NCBI GenBank assembly: GCA_003254925.1
Contig: QANZ01007483.1
Location: 74,931 to 138,930, forward strand
Reading direction: 5' to 3'
Origin: Chamaecrista fasciculata
Taxonomy: Eukaryota > Streptophyta > Magnoliopsida > Fabales > Fabaceae
DNA length: 64,000 nt
Below are positions 12,022 to 22,958 of this stretch, in pieces. Numbering within the stretch: the first letter of the stretch is position 1; each line of letters begins with the position of its first letter. The position numbers and the translations under genes are program-made. The notes under the pieces are model-generated. The model ran no database searches and had not been told where the DNA came from. It worked only from the letters and a program-made list of their open reading frames with translations.

Positions 12022-13500
12022 TCATTTCTGGTTAAGCAGTGATGGATAAATGTCAAATAAGGAAGAAAGCTACTGATATCAAAGTTGTGAAGAGAACCAA
12101 GTATGATGAAACTGAAAATATTTATAAAGACAGCATGCATGCCTTATCAGATTAAAGAGTGAGATATTTAAAAGATTAGGAAGAAGTGAAGAAGTAATTG
12201 CAGGTGATTGATTAAGAACAATAATTGGTAGATCATTCGCTGCTGAAGGTGATCGTATCCTGCCTTATCATCTATAAAAAGTCCTAAGTTTAAGAAAATG
12301 AAATGTGTACACTTTAAAAAGTTCACATTTATTGGAAATGTTAGAGGATGAGAAAGAGGGATTGTAGGTGAACCCTGCAAGGCAGATGGAGAGAGAAAGT
12401 TGGTGGCATTATATTATTATTATTGTTTGTTTACTAATTACTACTAATGTAAACTAAGGTTTTAAAGGGATTAATTGATAAATAAATATTAAATAGGTAA
12501 TGTTCCCAAGGAGGCACGGGTGTTCCGCTGATTTCTCCGATGCAATCCCAGTTCCCACTGGAGTTTTTTTTCCTCTTTCATATATATCTTAACCTTATTC
12601 TTGTTCTTGGCCTTCACGCCACTTCTATCGACTTTCTTTGTGTTTACACTTTTGTTTTATGATTTGTACATGGGTCTAATATGTGTCATGACACATGTTA
12701 AAGTTTTTTTTATTGTCAGGTGAGTTTTCAAACATTAAAAATTATCTTTTAAATAAGTTTTTGTAAATTTTAAGATATAAAATGTTTTATTAACCAATAA
12801 AAAAAACTTTAACATGTATCAAGCAAAAGACACATATATTAGATAAATCATTTGTATATTTATATATTCTTTGTCCTTTTCTCAATGAATGGAACTGTTA
12901 ATAACATTTAATTTTAGAGTATGCCATATATGCATGCGAATTTCTTATAATTTTGAATGTTGTTAGGCATCGCCAGTCTGACCAAATACTTCTTCACCCC
13001 ATGCTTTGATATCTGAACTTTACCCTACCTATATATTAAAATGAACATCTTTTTGCACTTTATTATATATAAAATGTTTAATCTTCAAGCTATTGTGGTG
13101 TTAAAATGAACAGCTAGGTTAAATAGTAATTTTGGTGTTAATTTTTTATTTTATTTTTTATTCTAATTTTCACATATTTTTTTATTTTGGTCAACAAAAT
13201 GTGACTTCGTTGAAATCCGTCAATATTTCTAATATAGACAATTAAAATGTTTATTTTTCTCTTATGTGTTTTGTAATAAGAGAATTAACAAACAAAATCA
13301 CCTAGTTTTGAAATAAAAATTGACTACAAATTTATCTCTAATTTGTGACACTAAAAATGATTTTTTTTGTCTTTGTCAACTCACTTACTATATAATACAT
13401 ATGAGAAAGAAATTATTCATCTTAATTGTCTATGTTAGAAATAACATGAGTTAAGAAATTTTTTTTCTCGAAATTAAATTAGTGTTTTGTAATTGTGCTA
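10865..13500. other. Intergenic, AT-rich, no gene seen
   Basis: Follows the DHRS7 stop codon; the first few hundred bases are probably its 3' UTR. Open frames here (for example 12168-12380 minus and 11919-12140 minus) are short, partly encoded by microsatellite, and resemble no family. The TATAAAT-like runs have no partner gene. Confidence 0.5.
11950..12015. repeat. Compound (CT)n(AT)n microsatellite
   Basis: About 20 CT units followed directly by about 12 AT units. It encodes the RERERE tail of a spurious minus-strand frame. Confidence 0.95.
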
Positions 13501-14079
13501 CATCCTATTATTTTAGGCCAATTTGTATGAAATGCTTGTACTTGAGTAATTTTAATTAGTTGTCATGTAATGGGTACGGTAAAGATTGTAATCTTATAGT
13601 TAAGATTTGTGATATCTTATGTAATCTTTTAAGGTGACTTGTATTCAATTAGTTGCTAATTTTTGGGGATAAGCATATCTTAGTGGTTAAGGATTTAAGT
13701 AATTGGGCCTATTATCCTAATGAGCCTAGGTTCAGTAATCCTTATAGGACTAGGGTTTGAGATGCTTATAAATAGTTAGCTAGGGTTGATGAAAGTAATA
13801 CATCACAAGATATCTCAAAAGAGACTCTTAGGGACACTCAGTCAGAGTTGATAGAGTAGAGATATGAGTGAGGAAAGACTTGAGAGGTGATTCATTCATC
13901 AGATTATTGTGTTCTCATATTCTTTATAATGAAGTTCCTTGTTCTTGGCTGGATGTAGGTCACACTGACCGAACCAGGGTAAATTGCTTGTGTTCATCTA
14001 TTCTTCTCTATATTCCGCATTCTCATATACTTGTTTTGATCTATGAATGTTGTTGGGAGATACTCTGAATCCTAACAGG
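13500..14079 (+). mobile_element. Probable retrotransposon LTR (solo), boundaries uncertain
   Basis: Contains TATAAATAG at about 13767, then a leader-like segment with 'gatatctcaaaagagactct'. Further on comes the segment 'ggatgtaggtcacactgacc', followed by 'gaaccagggtaaattgcttgtgtt' before a terminus AATCCTAACA; this order is typical of Copia-type LTRs. No internal retrotransposon protein domain is present, and I cannot place the left TG boundary or a 5-bp target duplication. This could be a solo LTR or a truncated copy. Confidence 0.45.
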
Positions 14080-14785
14080 TACATTATAGCTAGCAGCAAA
14101 AAGCGAGACATATACAAATCATTCTTTAAGGCAATGTTACTATTTTGTTGTATATGTACTATAATTGAATTAATATCTTTTCAAGTTTAATTGCCTTCAG
14201 CACATAAAAATTACAAGCTATATTTCACCAAAAAAAATTTTTACAAGCTATTTAACTAACTTCCGCGCGCACAAATATATATATCCCTTGAAATCTTAGA
14301 TTTTTATTCCGTATGATTTCATGATAATTTACAAAATATTGTTATATATATATATATATGTGTGTACGTCAATTACAGATAATATCACTCTATAATGCAC
14401 AAACAACCTATATATATAGTAGTTGTTAGAGCAAGAGATTCTATATATATGTCGAAATTGAGACATATTCCCTTAAATGTGCACATATCAACTCTCAATT
14501 TTGGTATAAATATTGCCGCTGGCAAGTTAAGAGTTAAAATTAACACGAGGAAGGGGGAATTGGATATAGAGAATAAAATAGAAAGGATAGTGATCGATCG
14601 ATGACACGATGGATGTACAAGACAAAGAAATGTTGAGTAATTAAGGTAATGAAGCTAGCTAGCCTTGTCGCTCAAATTTACATGAAGTTGATCGATATTG
14701 TTTGATCTGCCTACGATATCCTAAAACCTACGGTACGCACTAGTGTACTACGTTACGTAAAATACAACTAGACTAGTATTATACC
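14080..14785. other. 3' flank of the BABY BOOM gene
   Basis: AT-rich with a (TA)n run near 14345-14360. The part just before 14786 is immediately downstream of the minus-strand AP2 gene and probably includes its 3' UTR. No gene is seen. Confidence 0.45.
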
Positions 14786-17700
14786 CTATTGATCATGTAA
14801 TAAAGAGAAAGGTTGAGGCCAGAGAGGCAAATTGGTAGATCTGGATGTTGGAATGGCGGTAGGGACCCAATTAGTATTAATGTTGGTGCATGCCGAGACT
14901 TGATGATTATCTGAAGAAGCACCTGAAATATTATAATATAAGTTTGTTGCACCATTATGATCATGATGTAGTGGTTGGTCATTATTTGGCAATCCCAAAG
15001 CTCCATGGCTGATATTAGCATATCCTCCGTCAGAATGGTGAGGATGAGGTGCAGAATCAGCATAGATATCGAAGCCCATGGTGGAGTGATGGGAGGATGA
15101 AGAAGAGTCCATAGAGAGGAAAGGTGGTGAATTGACATTATTAATATTATTAGAATGAAGGAAGTTGATGCTGTTATTGTGGGGATTTTGCTGATGATGA
15201 TGATGGAAGGTAGGAATAAGATTATTGGTATTGTCAAGGGATTCATCACAGTGTTGCTCTTGCTTGCACCACATCGTCCTTTGAAACTGATGAGAGTAAG
15301 GGTGGTAGTTATACTGATTATGATGATGGAAAGTAGCATAAGAAGGAGCAGGATGCCACGTGGAGGAATCTGAAAGGATGATGGAATGGTTAGGGTTAGG
15401 ATTAGGGTTAGGATGATCGAGAAGAAGAGAGATAGGAGGTGGATTATGAGTAGAATTAGGAAGAGGAAGAGGAATTAAGGGAGTATGGTCATTGAGGAGA
15501 AGGGCATCTTTGAGACGCTTGGCAGAAGCACCAATGGGTAAAGAAGAAGAGTCAAGGATGGACTTAACGTCGTATCGACTCATGTCGAAGTTTGTCACAG
15601 CGTTCAGTCCTCGGAACTTGATTGCTGCTATATCATATGCCTCTGCCGCTTCTTCCTGCGTACCTGTATACATCCTCAATTATTACTCCTCCTCCATACA
15701 CTTTTATTTCAGAATAAATTAATAATTACATCTTTAAGAGATTATTAATGTAGTCAACTATAACATTATATAACAAACAAGGGTTGCTTACTGAAAGTCC
15801 CCAAGTACAGATCTTTGTTGCCGGCAACTCTTCCAATCCTAGCTTGCCATCTACCGTGTTGGTGATGCCTGCAATCCAAATTATTTCATTTATTATCATT
15901 GCAAGAATACATTTTACACAGTGTGTGCGCGCGAGAGTGTAGAGCAAACCGGCACAATATAATCTAAGCATCTCGCGCTGTTTTGCATTTACATTAATCT
16001 ATTAATATATAACTTAGCTTGCACATATCCGATAAAAAAAAAACAAAGCATAGAAAAAGGAACACACCGAGCAATCCATATGGAATATACATATTTAACT
16101 TATAATGCTTTTTCTTTTTTGGTCGTACTCATAGGCACATACCACAGCAACCAAATCATGAAGAATGATCTCAATAACCTATTTAATTAGAACCGACATG
16201 AAAAAAAATTGCATTGCGTTATATATCTGGCTATGATTAAATTAATATATATATAAATTTGGATATATGGTCAGTCAGCAGTACCTGGTTACTCCTCGGT
16301 ATATGGATGCACCGCGAGAAAACCCACTACTCTTCCTGCGAGCAGCCATGAAAATTATATTTATATAGAATGAAGATGATTATTATATAAATGTGCAGCT
16401 TTAATTAATTAATTTTAGAACTTGGAAGTTATGTACAGAAATAAATAGAGGCATCTGCAAATACCTTCTCAATGACGCAACGTACTCTTGCCTGGTCATA
16501 TGCTTCATTTCTTCCAACTCTTTTTCATAGTTGCTAATCTAAACACCCATTCACACACTCAAATTAAACCCCGTTCAAATATATGATAGTATAAATATAT
16601 ATATAGGTGATCACTAGCTAATCGTTGCATGTTAAAACCAATGCCACCATCGCCTAGCTAGGGTTATGCAGTTTTCAGTTAAATAAAAACAATGGAGTAT
16701 GGAAGCTTAATTACAGGAAAATTTGTAGTGGTAGTGGTTCCCCAGTATTTTAGGGCTGCTAAATCGTAAGCTCGAGCTGCCTTTTCTTCTTTGTCATAAC
16801 CTCCTGAATAAATAAACAAATATCAGTATAAAAAGATAATAATAGTGTATATATATATATATGAATATATATGAATTACACTTGTACTCACCCAAATAAA
16901 CTGCAAGAGGAGGTTGATGTAGACGAAGGCGAGGTTGAATGGGAATATGTGAAAGAGATATTGATTAGTACTACTGACTATGCATACAAAAAAAATAAAT
17001 GTATATATGAAGAGTATTATTAACCATATATATACATAGGTAGATTCATAGACAGATAAATATATACCTTGCCTTCCTTTGCGAGTTTGGCCCTCTCTCC
17101 TGCAACTATTATCCCAGAGGTGAGCCTCATATCTACCAGTCCACCTGTGTCTGTTAACCCCCAAAAAAAAACAGTAAAGCGTCAAAAGGAAGAAACTATA
17201 TATATAGCTAGGAACAATAAAAAGAATAGAAGAGAATAAATAGGGGAAAAGAGAGAGGAAACCTGGTGACACCACGGTATATGGAAGTCCTCTGACCAAA
17301 AGTGTCAATGGACTTTCTGGGTAGGCCATTATTAGTCGAAGACTCATTAATAGGTGGAGGAGATTCATGATCTTGAGGTTGAATGGAAGAAGAAGAAGTA
17401 GCATTAGTAGTAGGTGTAACTGTAAGGAGAGGCAGTACTGGTGATGATGATGAGGCTGATCCTCCTGTATTCATACAGAGTGATAAACTACCACTGTGAG
17501 TTTGAGGAGTTTGAGTGCCATTGATAATACTATTGTTGTTGTTGTTGGGTTGATTTCTGAGCCACGTCTTTATCATAGACAACCCAAAACCATTACTGGT
17601 GGTGGTTGTAGCATTCATGAAGTTATCTGTGGATGCACAGGATGAATCCTCCTGATGATGATGATCCCCATTATTATTATAACTCAGGGATGATGATATT

Positions 17701-18219
17701 GATGATGAGTGTCTTCCTAGCAAGTTCTCAAGCTTTGGTTCTTCATCCTCCTCCCTCTGCATGCTCATCTTGTTGCTTCTCAAACCCTCATTATTCATCT
17801 CCCCCCATTCTATTTCTGCATATCATATATGTATTCATTCATTTATTAATTTAACACTTCATTAGTAATAATTACTCACTATATTTACATGTATCTATAT
17901 GGAAGAACAAATAATGAAAAAGATATAAATCAATTTAAGAAAAAAAAAAAACCTTGATTATACCTTGGGTGGTGGTGGTGGTTGTATTGAATGCTTGAAA
18001 CATGGCAAAAGAAGGGTTAGGAAGGTGGTGGAGGGAATGATGATGAGCAGCTTCAGCGGAGTGGTCGGATGTCAGATAACAGCATTCGCCGGAGTTGTCG
18101 CCGGCGGCGTCCACATCGTCGGAGGCGAAAGCGAAACGGTGATGTTGAGGCTGTGATGGTGCAAGTTCTTCGTCATTATGAGAAGACAGAGAGAAACCCA
18201 ACCAGTTCATTGACGCCAT
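14786..18219 (-). CDS. BBM: BABY BOOM/PLETHORA-type AP2 transcription factor
   Basis: Nine exons on the minus strand: 17964..18219, 17263..17815, 17068..17150, 16892..16900, 16715..16803, 16465..16538, 16285..16335, 15792..15868, 14786..15663; 689 residues. Two AP2 DNA-binding repeats lie at about residues 265-330 and 367-424, joined by the conserved linker [20 protein letters not shown], which marks the AINTEGUMENTA-like group. The N-terminus [12 protein letters not shown], the motif [13 protein letters not shown] (163-175), the WCKQEQ segment and the C-terminal NWVPTAIPT (662-670) point to the BBM clade. Known role of the family: nuclear regulators of embryogenesis and root stem-cell identity. 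Spacers are rich in His, Asn and Ser. The fourth exon is only 9 nt. PLT1/PLT2 or AIL5 assignment is less likely because they lack the IKTWL and NWVPTAIP motifs. Confidence 0.95.
16892..16900 (-). other. BBM: 9-nt microexon of the AP2 gene
   Basis: Reads TTTATTTGG on the minus strand, flanked by a TTGCAG acceptor and a GTGAGT donor. It supplies V-Y-L-G within the first AP2 repeat: exon 3 ends in phase 1 (GRQ + g) and exon 5 opens with 'ga ggt tat gac'. Without it the conserved VYLGGYD stretch cannot be built. Such a 9-nt exon is a known feature of AP2/ANT genes. Confidence 0.95.
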
Positions 18220-19980
18220 CTCTATATACTTCCACTGATGGATGATCACAGATAATAAAGCTAGCCCAACACAACACACAAGAATTGATTGAAGAGGCAA
18301 CTATATATATGTGTGTATATATAAGCCAAGTATCACATGCATCAACTAACTAAGCTAGGTTTACATATCTATCTATGTGACTATTTATATAACGTCATAC
18401 AAGGCCAGAGGGATCGAAGGGATTTGAAAGAGGAAGAAGAAGAAGAAGAAGAAAGGTCAAGTCGTTTGAAGATGATATTAAGTAATGTTGAAAAATAATA
18501 AGAGACTTTTTAATTTCTAGGTTGCATTAAATGATCGAGACGCCTCTCTCTCTCTCACTCTACCTAGGGCGCTTGGGATCTTTAACTCAGGTTGCTTCTC
18601 CAAGACTACTGACGAAAACATCAATGAACCTTGATAGGGGCCATTTTGTAAACCCCTTCTACTCGCTTTCTCTCTCTTAATATTATATATATATATATAT
18701 ATATATTTAGTTGTCCACCCTGTATTTAGGTTTGGCTAGACTAATGTGAATATGATCTACATTGCCCACTTTGTTATGATAGGTCTCCCAACCAAATATA
18801 ATTGTATTCATAATGTCTCAAATATCTTGAATTAAACTTGAATGACTTTCCTTAAACAATTTCAAATCGCTTACCATTTGGATCAATCTCTTATTAATAT
18901 TTAATTATAGAGTCTAAATTTTTCTTGAAATTATGATTTAATTTTTAAATATTAGAAATACATTTGTTGGGAGACCAAGTACCCACATTGGTCCTTAATT
19001 ATACTACAAGGTTAATTCTATTTTTACTCCTAAAACTGTTTTTTTTTCATATTAAATCTTTGAATTTTCATATTTTTGTTCCACTATTAATTTTAAAACA
19101 TAATTATGTTTAGTTTTTGTCATTATCTTTGAATTAGACATTTGATTTAGACAATTTCTCCTTCTAACGCGTTCTAGTAATCGAGTTGAAAGAGAGAGAA
19201 ACAAAAACTCTACTACAAATGTATGTCCAATTTAATTTGTTGTTAACAATGAATTTTTTCTTTGTTAACTCATTTATTAAGATATATATAAAAGAGAATT
19301 TATTTATTTTGATTGTAAAAGTTAGAAATTATGGCAAAAATTAGACAAATTTATATTTTGAACTATCAAATGAAAGTGGAACAAATAAAAAAAAGTTAAG
19401 AACCAAAATGAAAGTAAAAGAAATTATAACTAAACTAAAATTCATCTTATAACGTAAAGATCAAATTGACTATTCAACGTGTATATATATATCTTATATT
19501 ATATGGCTACACCCCTTTCTGGTCATCCACATTTTAAAACTATAGTACAAAATTAATAATAAGAGGAAAATTATTATTTGATCCCTTCTTTTTTACTGAA
19601 TTAACGATTTAGTCTCTTATTTATTTTACATACATATTTCCGTGCCCGTTAGGACACGCAAAAACTCTAGTATATATATATATATATATATTAATTTAAT
19701 GGTGCTCGATATACAATAGGTTTAGTCTTTTGTTCCCTTCTCTTTCAATATTCGGTCAGAGTATTTGCAACCCAAAATCTCTCTCTCTCTCTCATCCAAA
19801 TAGGTTAAAGTTGCATTTCAAAAAGGGAAACGAGGAAAGGCGCACGGGGGAACAAATATAATTATTCTAACAAAGCCTTAATTAATGACTCTGTCGTCCT
19901 CGTAGGTCGTAGCTTTGTTTTTCAAACTACGAAGCCTTTTTCGATATGGATGCACTTGCATTGTCTGCATATTTTTTTTT
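18220..19980. other. Upstream region of the BABY BOOM gene
   Basis: Holds the 5' UTR and proximal promoter of the minus-strand AP2 gene: short (TA)n tracts at about 18301-18325 and 18685-18710, and a GAA-rich tract near 18430. The more distal half is AT-rich with (TA)n near 19672. No open frame resembles a protein. Confidence 0.5.
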
Positions 19981-22195
19981 AGTAAAATAACTTCTCGGTC
20001 CTTGATTTTTGCACTTGCTGACAGATAGGTCCCTGAATTTTACCCATTGTACTAGCCTGTCCCCGAAATTTACAAACGCCTAACTAATTGGTCCCTCCGT
20101 CATATTGGCGTTACAAAAATGCTGACATGGCCATAAGGGACGCTGATGTGTCCCGTTATGAGCTGACGTGTCCCGTTATCGCCACGTCAACACCGTTATA
20201 TTCTAAAAAAAAAACTGTCACGTCATAAAATAGTGACACATAAGCATTTTTTCATTGCACTTATAGGTCCCTGACCCATTTTTATCCCATTATTCTCAAT
20301 TCTCCCTCTTTTTCATCATTTTCATTCATTTTAGTCCCAAATCCTCAAAATAAAATTATAAAGTGTCGCATAACTCTTCCAAACATTCCAATTTAGTCCT
20401 TATTATTCTCAATTCCAAAAGTTTGAGTTGAACAATTAGGCCCTTGACCCATCTTTATTTATATTATTCTCAATTCCCCCTCTTTTTCCTCATCTTCATT
20501 CATTTTAGTCCCAAATTTTCAAAATAAAATTGTAAAGTGTCCCAAAACTCTTCCAAACATTTCAATTTAGTCCTTAAAAAATATTAAAAACCCTAAACCT
20601 TAAACTCTAAACTCTAAAAAAAATTTTAATCTTCATCTTCATGCAATTTAGTCCTTAAAAATATTAAAAACCCTAAACCCTAAAATCTCAAACCCTAAAC
20701 CCCAAACTCTAAACCACTAAACTCTAAAACCTAAAACTTATTTTTTTTTAATCTTCATCTTCATTTTCCTAATTTAACATAAATCCCTATTTTTTTAATC
20801 CCTAAACCCCTAAAAAAACACAGAACATGAACTAATTTCATCTCCATCTCCATCTACATCTTCCACACAAAACTCCTACTTCTTCTCTTTCTTTCTTCTT
20901 CTTCATCTTCATACTGCCGCCACCACCACCCAAAACTCCTACTTCTTCTCTTTCTTTCTTCTTCTTCTTCTTCTTCTTCATCTTCCTACCGCCGCCGCCA
21001 CCACCCCTTTGTTCTTCGCCGGTGACCGAGATCGTCACATTCCAACTCTCTCCTTGTTTCGACTCATTCTCATTTCTTCATTAAAATTGGCGATTCGAAT
21101 TATACAGGGACCAAAATTAGCGATTCAATTTGTTTTCTGTGTTGGTTTAAAATCCGCAATTCGAATTTAGAAATCGACGATTCTCTCCTCCGCTGATGAA
21201 ATCCTTGCTAAGCGGAAGACAGGGTCAATAACAGATCATACAATCGCAACATTATTCAATTCATTGAACTTGTGCGAAACCCACAAAATCCTTCGTCGAT
21301 TTAGGAATGAAATGAATCTGCAAAAGATGATGATGAATGATGAATGATGAAATGAATCCGCAAAAGAAATGCTTTACATGTATGGTTTTAGGATTTAGGA
21401 TTTAGATTTTAGGGTTTTGGATTTTAAGGTTTGGTGTTTGGGGTTTAAGATTTGGGGTTTTAGGGTTTTAGAGTTTAGGGTTTTTAATATTTGTTTATTT
21501 CAATTTAGTCCCTAAAAGATTCTTTGTTTAAGGACTAAATTGGAATGTTTGAAAGAGTTTTTGGGACATTTTACAATTTTATTTGAGGATTTGGGACTAA
21601 AATGAATGAAGATGATGAAAAAGAGAGGGAATTGAGAATAATGGAATAAAAATGGGTCCAGAACCTAATTGTTGAACTCAGTTTTTTTTTTAGGGTTTAA
21701 GGTTTGGGGTTTTAGGGTTTTAGATTTAGGGTTTAGAGTTTGGGGGTTTAGGGTTTAGGGTTTTAAATATTTTTAAGGACTAAATTTGAATGTTTGAAAG
21801 AGTTTTGGGACACTTTACAATTTTATTTTGAGGATTTGAGACCAAAATGAATGAAGATGATGAAGAAGAGGGAGAATTGAGAATAATGGGATAAAAATGG
21901 GTCAGGGACCTATAAGTGCAATGAAAAAATGCTTATGTGTCACTATTTTATGACGTGACAGCTTTTTTTTTTGTAATATAACGGTGCTGACGTGGCGATA
22001 ACGGGACACGTTAGCGCATAACGAGACACATCAGCGTTCGTATGGCCACGTCAGCATTTTTGTAACGCCAATATGACGGAGGGACCAATTAGTTAGGCGT
22101 TTGCAAATTTCGGGGACAAGCTAGTACAATGGGTAAAATTCAGGGACTTATCTGTCAGCGAGTGTAAAAATCAGGGACCGGGAAGTTATTTTACT
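19981..22195. mobile_element. Non-autonomous Mutator-like element with long inverted arms
   Basis: The ends are inverted copies: AGTAAAATAACTTC...GGTCC at the left, and the same sequence on the minus strand from 22195. They continue inward with high similarity for over 300 bp, including the 'tccccgaaatttacaaacg' and 'gtccctccgtcatattgg' segments. CATATTTTTTT flanks both sides (19968-19980 and 22196-22206, differing only in poly-T length), consistent with the 9-11 bp target duplication of Mutator elements. The arms carry degenerate CCCTAAA tracts and duplicated subunits. The centre (20821-21360) is GC-richer, with two copies of a 'aaaactcctacttcttctc' unit. No transposase is present. Confidence 0.85.
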
Positions 22196-22920
22196 CATAT
22201 TTTTTTATACATGTATACGTTACTCGGATTGCTAAGTAGTACACATGGGATCCTAATATATATATATATATATTAAGTTTATTATATAACGATATACGTA
22301 TGTACGTGCGGTTCCTCTATATATATACACTACTTCACACTTGATATATATATATATATACGTAGCATGCAGTAGCACCAGGCCTTGTTATTTCTCCTTT
22401 AGTTTTAATTAAACTGAAGTAGTTATATAGATATTAGATAATATGCTATGTATACATGATTGATATATGATGATCACATTAATTTAAGAGAATGGCCAAA
22501 TGAACAAGACACAAAAACTACATATATATATATACGTGTACGTCTTGAATCAATTTCTTGGCTGTAAACACCTGTTAAGAGTTAGAGAAGAAGAAATAGA
22601 AATATAATAATAAAATCTGACAAAGTGTGACAAAAAAACCCACACGCAGCACCCTCTCCACACCCATTAATTTAAGCCCAGTTGGACATTAGTCATCTCA
22701 TGTCAGATATTATATTATGAAACTCCAAAATCCCTTTATATATAGTATTCAAATTTCATTGCTCTCTTTAATTTCTCTCTCTTTCTGCAAACAAACAAGC
22801 ACCCATATATAAGGCCATAACTTTCTCACATTCCATCCCTCCATTCCATATATCACATTATTCAATTATTATCTGCTTGTCCTAATCATCATCAATCTGC
22901 TCCCCCGCTACAAACGCTAC

Positions 22921-22958
<38 letters not shown>

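Noticed and set aside
14779..15339. 186-residue minus frame overlapping the AP2 gene
   Set aside because: A shifted frame of the last BABY BOOM exon; its Ile/Thr-rich composition resembles no protein.
20585..20735. CCCTAAA repeats as a chromosome end or interstitial telomere
   Set aside because: The repeats are degenerate, occur as inverted copies inside a transposon, and are flanked by ordinary genes.
20838..21038. Gly/Lys-rich minus frame
   Set aside because: Produced by the CT- and CCG-rich repeats in the centre of the Mutator-like element.
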